From positions 1 through 5,868 of the forward strand of contig CAKPQY010000054.1 of the NCBI GenBank assembly GCA_934179885.1: 5,868 nt of DNA. Direction: 5' to 3'. Of the stretch, positions 1 to 4,851 are shown in pieces. Origin of the DNA: an uncultured Clostridia bacterium. GTDB taxonomy: Bacteria; Bacillota; Clostridia; TANB77; CAG-508. The translations under genes were made by a program, and so were the position numbers. The notes below the pieces were generated by a model, which searched no databases, had not been told where the DNA came from, and worked only from the letters and a program-made list of their open reading frames with translations. How positions within the stretch are numbered: position 1 is the first letter of the stretch; each line of letters begins with the position of its first letter.

Positions 1-2030
1 GTTATTAATCTTGCACCTAAATTTGATGTCATAATTATTACTGAATTTTTAAAGTTTACTGTTCTTCCTTGGCTGTCTGTTAATCTTCCATCTTCAAGAA
101 TTTGAAGTAACATATTCATTACATCTGGATGTGCTTTTTCTATTTCATCAAATAATATTACAGAATATGGTTTTCTTCTTATTTTTTCTGTTAATTGACC
201 ACCTTCATCAAAACCTACATATCCTGGAGGTGAACCTATCAATTTAGATACAGAATGTGGTTCCATAAATTCTGACATGTCTACTCTTACCATTGCATTT
301 TCATCGCCGAATAAGACTTCTGCTAATGCCTTTGAAAGTTCTGTTTTTCCAACACCTGTTGGTCCTAAAAATAGAAATGAACCTATTGGTCTATTAGGGT
401 CTTTTAATCCTACTCTTCCTCTTCTTATTGCTTTTGCAACTGCTTCAACAGCTTCATTTTGCCCCACTACTCTTTTATGCAATTCTTTTTCAAGATTTTT
501 TAGTTTTTCATTTTCATCTTCAGTAATTTTTTTAGCTGGAATACCTGTCCAACTTGCTATAACTTCGGCAATATTTTCTTCTGTTATAGTTACTATTGAT
601 TTTGTATTTTTATTTTTCCATTTATCCTGTTCTTTTTCATATTTTTCTTTTAAGTCTTTTTCTTTATCTCTTAATTCAGCTGCTTTTTCAAATTTTTGAT
701 TTATAACCGCTTCTTCTTTTTCATTTTTTATTTTTTCAATATCTTCTTGCATTTGTTTTAAATTATCAGGCTCTGTAAATGTTTTTAATCTTGCACGAGA
801 TGCTGCTTCATCTATCAAATCAATTGCTTTATCTGGTAAGAACCTGTCATTTACATATCTAACAGATAATTTAACAGCTGCTTCTATTGCTTCATCTGTA
901 ATTTTTACATTATGATGTGCTTCATATTTATCTCTAATTCCTTTTAAAATTTGAACAGTATCCTTTTCAGATGGTTCATTTACAATAACTGTGCTGAATC
1001 TTCTTTCCAAGGCTGCATCTTTTTCAATGTATTTTCTATATTCATTTAAAGTTGTTGCTCCAACTAATTGAATTTCGCCCCTTGCAAGCATTGGTTTTAA
1101 AATGTTAGCAGCATCAATTGCACCTTCTGCTGCACCTGCACCAACTATGGTATGAATTTCATCAATAAACAATATTACATCTCCAGCTTTTTTAACTTCA
1201 TCTAGTGCTTTTTTTATTCTTTCCTCAAAATCACCTCTATATTTTGCCCCTGCAACCATTCCTGAAATATCAAGTGTTACAACTCTTTTATCTTTTAAAA
1301 CCTCTGGCACATCACCTGATGCTATTTTTTGAGCCAACCCTTCAACAGCTGCTGTTTTACCAACACCAGGTTCACCTATTAAGCAAGGATTGTTTTTTGT
1401 CCTTCTAGATAAAATTTGAATAACTCTTTCGATTTCATCTTTTCTGCCTATAATTGGGTCAAGCTTGCCATCTTCTGCCTTTTTAGTTAAATCTTCTCCA
1501 AATTGATTTAAAGTTGGTGTTTGATTATAACTTCCTTTGCCTCTTTTTTTTGAACTGTTTGAAGTACTTGAAGAATCATCTCCGTTTTGATAATCTTCAC
1601 CTTCATTTATTACTTTTATGATTTCATTATATAGCTTTGGAATATTTACATTTAAATCTAGTAAGATTTTTGCAGCTATGCAATCACCTTCTCTTAATAT
1701 TCCTATTAAAAGATGTTCTGTACCTATAAAATTATATCCTAGCTTTCTAGCTTCAATAAACGCTGATTCTACAACTCTTTTTGTTCTTGGCGTAAAATCA
1801 ATTATATTTTCAATAGGCTCATCTCTGCCTACTAATTCTTCTATTTTATTTAGAATATCATCTGCTGTTACTTGCTGATTTTCTAAAACTTTTGCAGCAA
1901 CTCCACCGCCTTCTTTAGCTAGTCCATACAATATATGCTCTGTTCCTATGTAGCTGTGTCCTAACTCTAGGGCGATATCGTTTGCAATTTCTATTGCTTT
2001 GTTTGCTCTATTTGTAAATTTATATGTCAT
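1..2030 (-). CDS. clpC: ClpC, AAA+ unfoldase of the ClpCP protease (3' end outside window)
   Basis: This is the ATP-driven unfoldase that delivers damaged or phosphoarginine-tagged proteins to ClpP in the cytoplasm. The frame is open from ATG 2030 to the window edge (676 codons, no stop), so the gene is partial. The domains seen are a duplicated Clp N-domain (about residues 5-60 and 80-140), a Ser-rich linker (152-160), AAA1 with Walker A GEPGVGKT (219-226), Walker B D290/E291 and a KYRGDFEER pore loop (263-271), a coiled M-domain with a UVR-like stretch (about 411-475), and AAA2 with GPTGVGKT (556-563), D628/E629, GYVGFDEGG (603-611) and sensor-1 TSN (668-670). The M-domain and its position identify ClpC rather than ClpA, ClpE or ClpB. 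E31 and E105, in two GTEH motifs, match the glutamates that bind phosphoarginine in B. subtilis ClpC. The ClpP-docking loop and sensor-2 would lie just beyond position 1. The start has an AAAGGAG site (2037-2043) 6 nt upstream. It is the last visible gene of the CtsR operon. Confidence 0.98.
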   Translation of the reverse strand, partial: MTYKFTNRANKAIEIANDIALELGHSYIGTEHILYGLAKEGGGVAAKVLENQQVTADDILNKIEELVGRDEPIENIIDFTPRTKRVVESAFIEARKLGYNFIGTEHLLIGILREGDCIAAKILLDLNVNIPKLYNEIIKVINEGEDYQNGDDSSSTSNSSKKRGKGSYNQTPTLNQFGEDLTKKAEDGKLDPIIGRKDEIERVIQILSRRTKNNPCLIGEPGVGKTAAVEGLAQKIASGDVPEVLKDKRVVTLDISGMVAGAKYRGDFEERIKKALDEVKKAGDVILFIDEIHTIVGAGAAEGAIDAANILKPMLARGEIQLVGATTLNEYRKYIEKDAALERRFSTVIVNEPSEKDTVQILKGIRDKYEAHHNVKITDEAIEAAVKLSVRYVNDRFLPDKAIDLIDEAASRARLKTFTEPDNLKQMQEDIEKIKNEKEEAVINQKFEKAAELRDKEKDLKEKYEKEQDKWKNKNTKSIVTITEENIAEVIASWTGIPAKKITEDENEKLKNLEKELHKRVVGQNEAVEAVAKAIRRGRVGLKDPNRPIGSFLFLGPTGVGKTELSKALAEVLFGDENAMVRVDMSEFMEPHSVSKLIGSPPGYVGFDEGGQLTEKIRRKPYSVILFDEIEKAHPDVMNMLLQILEDGRLTDSQGRTVNFKNSVIIMTSNLGARLI

Positions 2031-2046
2031 TTTTAACTCCTTTCCG

Positions 2047-2126
2047 TGTCCTTTTGGGGACGTTTCTCATATGGACATTTTTGTCCTTTTGAGAAACGTC
2101 CCAGAATGGACAAAAATGTCCATTTT
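2047..2126. repeat. Palindromic repeat cluster between mcsB and clpC: two 31-nt units head-to-head plus a fragment
   Basis: Unit 1 (2047-2077, minus orientation) and unit 2 (2082-2112, plus orientation) both read TGTCC-N5-AGAAACGTCCC-N5-GGACA and are separated by TTTT. After a further AAAA, TGTCCATTTTG (2117-2127) looks like the start of a truncated third unit. Because the units are inverted, 2057-2069 pairs perfectly with 2090-2102 (13 bp), with a 5-bp inner hairpin (2073-2077/2082-2086). A second hairpin is 2105-2112/2117-2124 (8 bp, 4-nt loop). As an alternative, 2071-2086 is perfectly complementary to 2108-2123 (16 bp). None of these stems is followed by a T-run on the minus strand, so I do not call a terminator. 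In the polycistronic RNA the fold could affect processing, stability or the mcsB/clpC ratio. The sequence is related to the unit at 3224-3254. Confidence 0.85.
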
Positions 2127-2143
2127 GTACCACATATTAAAAT

Positions 2144-3157
2144 TTATTTTTTAGACATAATCTGCTTTATAACTTCTGCTCTTTTTATGTTTCTTTCCAA
2201 TGGCTCATATTGTTCGCCTAAGTATTTTTGCATACTAGCAGGCTTTGTAAATAATATTAGCTTTTGAATTTTACTATCATTTAATTCTTTTAAAATTCCT
2301 AAATCAGTTCCCATTTTTACATTTGAAATTAATTTTTGTGCTTCATCTAATGAAATTTTTCTACAATTGCATAACAATCCATAACTTCTATAAATTGTAT
2401 CTTCTAAATCAATTGTATCTTTTGCTAAAAATTTTCTAGCTTTTCTTTCTTGTTCTATTAATTTATTTGTTACAACTTTTATATTTTCTATAATTTCTTG
2501 TTCTGTAACTCCTAATGTTCTTTTATTTGAAATTTGATATATATTTTGTGCATTTTCGTTATCTTGTCCATATTCTCCCATTACATTTACACCAAAATTG
2601 CTTATTGTATAGAAAACTTTATCTATATTTCTAGTTTTTTCTAATGCTGGTAAATGAACCATAACAGATGCTTTTAAGCCTGTTCCACAATTTGTTGGAA
2701 GACTTGTTAGATATCCGTATTTTTTATTTGTTGCATATCCTAAGACATCTTCTATTTTTTTATCTAATTCAATTGCAAAATTTAATGTATTTTCTAGTTC
2801 GAAGCCTGCACTAAATACTTGTATTTTTAAATGGTCTTCATCATTTATCATAATGCAAATATTTTCTTCATCATTTATTAATATAGCTCCTGTGTCATTT
2901 TTATTTAAGGCATATTCTGGGCTGATTAGATTTTTTTCAACTAGGCTCATTTTTGTTATATCATCCATGTCTTTTAGTTCAAAATATTTTAATCCATATC
3001 CTATTGCATATACATTCTCTTTTATTTTATTTTTTAGTTGGTCTATGTCTGCTTTTGTTTTTAAATTAAATTTGAATCCTTGCAAGTTTCTTGCAAATCT
3101 AATTCTTGTACTTGTTACTACATCTGATTCTTTTCCACTTTGTAAATACCAATTCAT
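2144..3157 (-). CDS. mcsB: McsB, protein-arginine kinase
   Basis: McsB is an ATP:guanido phosphotransferase relative that phosphorylates arginine side chains in proteins, including CtsR, marking them for ClpCP; McsA activates it. The 337-residue protein has the family ATP-binding motif STRIRFARN (16-24), VEKNLISP (73-80), an NDEDH loop (105-109) that keeps the catalytic second acidic residue E107, the TGLKASV segment (159-165), QISNKRTLG (208-216) and YRSYGLL (256-262). B. subtilis McsB is about 363 residues. Two differences stand out. The active-site cysteine of the family motif CPTN is L153 here, with a cysteine at 157 instead. The C-terminal RDxxRA motif reads RNIKRA (322-327). I chose ATG 3157 because an upstream in-frame GTG (3166) lies inside the SD. 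It sits 86 bp after mcsA and 113 bp before clpC, both gaps carrying repeat units. I am sure of the family; whether activity is altered is inference. Confidence 0.97.
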   Translation of the reverse strand: MNWYLQSGKESDVVTSTRIRFARNLQGFKFNLKTKADIDQLKNKIKENVYAIGYGLKYFELKDMDDITKMSLVEKNLISPEYALNKNDTGAILINDEENICIMINDEDHLKIQVFSAGFELENTLNFAIELDKKIEDVLGYATNKKYGYLTSLPTNCGTGLKASVMVHLPALEKTRNIDKVFYTISNFGVNVMGEYGQDNENAQNIYQISNKRTLGVTEQEIIENIKVVTNKLIEQERKARKFLAKDTIDLEDTIYRSYGLLCNCRKISLDEAQKLISNVKMGTDLGILKELNDSKIQKLILFTKPASMQKYLGEQYEPLERNIKRAEVIKQIMSKK

Positions 3158-3161
3158 TCTT

Positions 3162-3170
3162 ATCACCTTT
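3162..3170 (-). promoter_or_regulatory. Ribosome binding site that fixes the mcsB start
   Basis: The minus strand reads AAAGGTGAT, then AAGA, then ATG (3157). GGTGAT is complementary to the 3' end of 16S rRNA. An in-frame GTG at 3166 would extend the protein by three residues (M-I-R), but it is part of this site, so ATG 3157 is the supported start. Confidence 0.85.
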
Positions 3171-3219
3171 CTTAATATTTAAATAGACTTACCCTCTTTG
3201 CTTGTTTTTTTATTTTTAT

Positions 3220-3258
3220 AAAATGTCCCAAAAAGAACCGTCCCTAATGGGACATTTT
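3220..3258. repeat. 31-nt palindromic repeat unit at the mcsA/mcsB junction, overlapping the end of mcsA
   Basis: The unit at 3224-3254 has the form TGTCC-N5-AGAACCGTCCC-N5-GGACA and has the same length and invariant blocks as the two units near 2047-2112. Its ends lie in a perfect 11-bp inverted repeat (3220-3230 AAAATGTCCCA with 3248-3258) around a 17-nt loop. One arm encodes the last codons of mcsA, and the stop TAG (3244-3246) is in the loop. On the minus strand the stem is followed by ATAAAAAT rather than a T-run, so it is not a convincing terminator. Confidence 0.8.
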
Positions 3259-3792
3259 CTTAATTTCATCTCTTATTTTAGCAGCATCTTCATATCTTTC
3301 CTCTTTTATAGCTTTTTTCAAATCCTCTTGTAATTTTTCTAACTTATTATCAGTTTTGTTTTCTGCCTTTTGTTCTTCTTTTTTATTGAATTTTACATTA
3401 TTATCTGATATTTTTCCTAATCTACCATTGTGTCTATTAGCGCCTTGTAACTTCTTTAAAATTGGGTCCATTCTATCTTCAAAAACATCATAACAATTTG
3501 CACAACCATATCTTCCTGTATTTACAATATCTTCAAATGTTGAACCACAACTATCACATTTAATTTGTTTTACTTCATTTAGTAAAGGCATAAAATCTGG
3601 TGTACTGAAATCTCCTAAGAAACTTCCAAAGAAATTAGAAAAGTCTAATGCTGGCATTCTAAAATCCATTCTATCAGCTATTCCTAATTTTCTACTACAC
3701 TCCTCACATAAATGCATTTCCTTTTTTACTCCATTAATATTTTCTGAATATCTTACATTTGCCTCTCTTTTTCCACAATTTTCACATAACAT
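3244..3792 (-). CDS. mcsA: McsA, zinc-finger/UVR-domain activator of McsB
   Basis: McsA binds and activates the McsB arginine kinase and modulates CtsR; it acts in the cytoplasm. The 182-residue protein shows four CxxC pairs (C3/C6, C29/C32, C79/C82, C97/C100), expected to bind zinc in two clusters, a hydrophobic Phe-rich segment between them (about 49-70), a Lys/Glu-rich linker (about 136-152), and a C-terminal UVR motif (about 151-180, containing RYEDAAKIRDEI) like that of UvrB/UvrC. Length and order match B. subtilis McsA. ATG 3792 is preferred: it gives the usual M-[LI]-C-x-x-C start and has GGAGTGA 5 nt upstream, whereas an in-frame ATG at 3810 lies 5' of that SD. The protein ends in M-S-H, encoded by the arm of a palindromic repeat, which suggests the native 3' end was replaced. 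It lies 110 bp after ctsR and 86 bp before mcsB. Confidence 0.96.
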   Translation of the reverse strand: MLCENCGKREANVRYSENINGVKKEMHLCEECSRKLGIADRMDFRMPALDFSNFFGSFLGDFSTPDFMPLLNEVKQIKCDSCGSTFEDIVNTGRYGCANCYDVFEDRMDPILKKLQGANRHNGRLGKISDNNVKFNKKEEQKAENKTDNKLEKLQEDLKKAIKEERYEDAAKIRDEIKKMSH

Positions 3793-3797
3793 ATTAA

Positions 3798-3805
3798 TCA
3801 CTCCT
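3798..3805 (-). promoter_or_regulatory. Ribosome binding site that fixes the mcsA start
   Basis: The minus strand reads AGGAGTGA, then TTAAT, then ATG (3792). The alternative in-frame ATG at 3810 is upstream of this site and has no SD of its own, so the six-residue N-terminal extension is rejected. Confidence 0.85.
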
Positions 3806-3902
3806 ATCATATTTATATATTAACTATTAACATTTAAATTTAGTAAAGTTACCAAAGTTAGCTTGGCGACTTCTTATTGTTATAAAATTATTTAAATTGC
3901 AT

Positions 3903-4352
3903 CTATTCTATATTTAATAACATATTTTTAAAAATTCTTGCTCTTACTTCATCCCTAATGTCTTTATCCAATTTAAGCACATTATCACTTGTTGCTACTT
4001 TCAAAAGTTTAGCTTCTTGTTCAGTAATCACATTATAAGTTAAAAAGTCACTTAATAAAATGTCTATATCATTTGTTGTTATTGTTTTTCCTACATTATT
4101 TATTATATGCATTATATAATCTGATTTTGTATTATTTATTTTTCTGATTTTGATGTTTCCACCACCACCTCTTTTGCTTTCTACATAATATCCTTGTGAT
4201 GGTTTAAATCTTGTTGATATTACATAATTTATTTGTGATGGTACACAATTAAAATGTTGTGCTAATTCATTTCTTTGAATTTCTATAAAGTTACTTTCAT
4301 CTTCATCAAATAAATCCTTTATAAAATCTTCTATTACATCTGACATTCTCAT
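3903..4352 (-). CDS. ctsR: CtsR, repressor of class III stress genes
   Basis: CtsR is a dimeric winged-helix repressor that binds tandem heptads of the RGTCAAA type at clp promoters and releases DNA on heating. The 149-residue protein (B. subtilis: 154) has the near-invariant helix-turn-helix core NCVPSQINYVISTRF (35-49) followed by the wing YVESKRGGGG (56-65). The tetraglycine (62-65) is the known thermosensing loop, and R61 matches a DNA-contacting arginine that McsB phosphorylates. The C-terminal domain (about 75-149) carries EAKLL and DEVRARIFKNMLL, as in other CtsR proteins. ATG 4352 has AGGAGG 8 nt upstream; the second ATG (4346) is less well spaced. As first gene of the operon, with CtsR boxes at its own promoter (4425-4514), it is almost certainly autoregulated. 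A 110-bp gap separates it from mcsA. Confidence 0.98.
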   Translation of the reverse strand: MRMSDVIEDFIKDLFDEDESNFIEIQRNELAQHFNCVPSQINYVISTRFKPSQGYYVESKRGGGGNIKIRKINNTKSDYIMHIINNVGKTITTNDIDILLSDFLTYNVITEQEAKLLKVATSDNVLKLDKDIRDEVRARIFKNMLLNIE

Positions 4353-4360
4353 TTTATCAG

Positions 4361-4366
4361 CCTCCT
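4361..4366 (-). promoter_or_regulatory. Ribosome binding site of ctsR
   Basis: A full AGGAGG lies on the minus strand 8 nt before ATG 4352. This is optimal spacing for that start and places the second ATG (4346) 14 nt away. Confidence 0.85.
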
Positions 4367-4424
4367 TTTAAATTTTTTGTCTTATTGTGCGTTTTTATTA
4401 TAAATATATTATTTTTATTTTGTC

Positions 4425-4441
4425 TTTGACTTTCTTTGACT
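4425..4441 (-). promoter_or_regulatory. CtsR operator, two heptads
   Basis: The minus strand reads AGTCAAA-GAA-AGTCAAA, a direct repeat of the CtsR heptad (consensus RGTCAAA) with the canonical 3-nt spacer. It begins about 11 bp downstream of the predicted -10 box, at or just past the expected transcription start. A bound dimer there should block initiation or early elongation of the ctsR operon. Confidence 0.93.
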
Positions 4442-4451
4442 TACAATATAT

Positions 4452-4479
4452 ATTATATTCATTTTGAGAAATAAAGCAA
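4452..4479 (-). promoter_or_regulatory. Sigma-A-type promoter of the ctsR-mcsA-mcsB-clpC operon
   Basis: On the minus strand there is a -35-like TTGCTT (4474-4479), a 16-bp spacer and a perfect -10 TATAAT (4452-4457). The expected start is near 4445, giving a leader of roughly 90 nt before ctsR. CtsR boxes flank it on both sides, which supports the assignment. The start site is predicted from the boxes only. Confidence 0.8.
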
Positions 4480-4487
4480 TATCTTTT

Positions 4488-4514
4488 TTTGACCTTTTTT
4501 GACTTTCTTTGACT
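4488..4514 (-). promoter_or_regulatory. CtsR operator array, three heptads in tandem
   Basis: The minus strand reads AGTCAAA-GAA-AGTCAAA-AAA-GGTCAAA: three heptads with 3-nt spacers and a 10-bp period, upstream of the -35 box. The middle heptad could pair with either neighbour, so the array offers two overlapping dimer sites on one helix face. With the downstream pair, the promoter has five heptads in all. Confidence 0.92.
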
Positions 4515-4546
4515 TTTAAATTCTAAAAATCAGTATTTTTCTTTTT

Positions 4547-4726
4547 TTATCTCTTTTTATCTTTCTTTTTTGTTATATTTTCTAATTCTTCTACTTTTTC
4601 TTTTTGTTTTGGTAATGATATCCATGCAAAATATGATGAAATGAATTCTCCATATTTTGTTGCATCTTCCCCTACTTCTTCTGAACTTTCTCTTATCTCT
4701 TTTCCTAAATCTTTATTATCACTCAT
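4547..4726 (-). CDS. Small charged orphan protein, 59 residues, function unknown
   Basis: I do not recognise this protein. It has 59 residues and starts MSDNKDLGKEIRESSEEVGE. An acidic N-terminal half is followed by an aromatic patch (YGEFISSYFAWISLP, about 25-39) and a Lys/Glu-rich tail ending KKKDKKR (53-59). There is no signal peptide, convincing membrane helix, Cys pair or known motif; the patch is short and could be amphipathic. ATG 4726 is preferred over an in-frame GTG (4735), which lies only 3 nt after the AAAGGAG site; from the ATG that site is 12 nt away, slightly long. The start codon lies in a potential long RNA stem (4724-4838). It sits 126 bp after the LysM gene, and its stop is 32 bp from the upstream CtsR array of the next operon. 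That it is a real gene rests on the SD, a codon usage like its neighbours and a well-filled gap. Homologues would be needed to raise confidence. Confidence 0.6.
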   Translation of the reverse strand: MSDNKDLGKEIRESSEEVGEDATKYGEFISSYFAWISLPKQKEKVEELENITKKKDKKR

Positions 4727-4838
4727 AAAAAACACATACTCCTTTATTGGTATACAGAATTTGTTATATAAATTCTGTATAAGTTAGCTGTAACAGGCAG
4801 TGCTTTAACAGCTAACTTAAGTATGTGCTTTTTTTATG
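4724..4838 (-). promoter_or_regulatory. Branched palindromic leader, candidate cis-acting RNA structure or terminator, before the 59-aa gene
   Basis: Three nested or adjacent inverted repeats fill the gap. The outer stem joins 4724-4740 to 4820-4838: 17 paired bases, with only an extra T and an extra C on one side. Inside are two perfect 12-bp hairpins, 4751-4762/4770-4781 (7-nt loop) and 4780-4791/4808-4819 (16-nt loop). In minus-strand RNA this is a three-way junction whose closing stem includes the SD-to-ATG spacer and the ATG of the small gene, while the AAAGG of its SD lies in the junction. The 3' arm AGTATGTG is followed by TTTTTT, so the stem could also end transcription from the LysM gene. 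Both readings are inference, and a MITE-like remnant with terminal inverted repeats is a third option. I do not recognise a known riboswitch class. Confidence 0.55.
4739..4745 (-). promoter_or_regulatory. Ribosome binding site of the 59-aa gene
   Basis: The minus strand reads AAAGGAG followed by TATGTGTTTTTT and ATG (4726), a 12-nt spacer. GTG 4735 is too close (3 nt). An ATG at 4737 is out of frame and quickly stops. The site borders the closing stem of the predicted fold, so its accessibility could vary. Confidence 0.6.
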
Positions 4839-4851
4839 CTTTTATACAATT

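Noticed and set aside
277..699. Open frames on the plus strand at 277-699, 1205-1408 and 1618-1878
   Set aside because: They lie antisense to clpC, whose motifs are intact across the whole region; their products are low-complexity Phe/Ser/Leu-rich and lack SD sites.
2047..2127. CRISPR-like repeat array
   Set aside because: The units are palindromic and partly inverted, are separated by 4-nt A/T spacers and have no unique spacers or cas genes nearby.
3157..3166. GTG start giving a 340-residue McsB
   Set aside because: The GTG is part of the SD sequence AAAGGTGAT; ATG 3157 is properly spaced from it.
2046..3182. Plus-strand open frames 2046-2267 and 2853-3182
   Set aside because: They are antisense to mcsB and the intergenic repeats; the hydrophobic composition is that expected from the reverse complement of an AT-rich gene.
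3793..3902. Internal promoter or operator in the 110-bp ctsR-mcsA gap, including a 7-bp direct repeat AAAGTTA at 3845-3851 and 3854-3860
   Set aside because: The repeat does not match the CtsR heptad and is spaced by only 2 nt, and no convincing -35/-10 pair is present.
4525..4540. Hairpin AAAAAT/ATTTTT after the small gene as a terminator
   Set aside because: A 6-bp stem of A/T pairs only, which is too weak and expected by chance in this composition.
4820..4849. Promoter for the small gene (TTGTAT at 4844-4849 and CATACT at 4820-4825 on the minus strand)
   Set aside because: The -10 match is poor (4 of 6) and the spacing 18 bp; too weak to list, though if real it would exclude the outer stem's 5' arm from the RNA.
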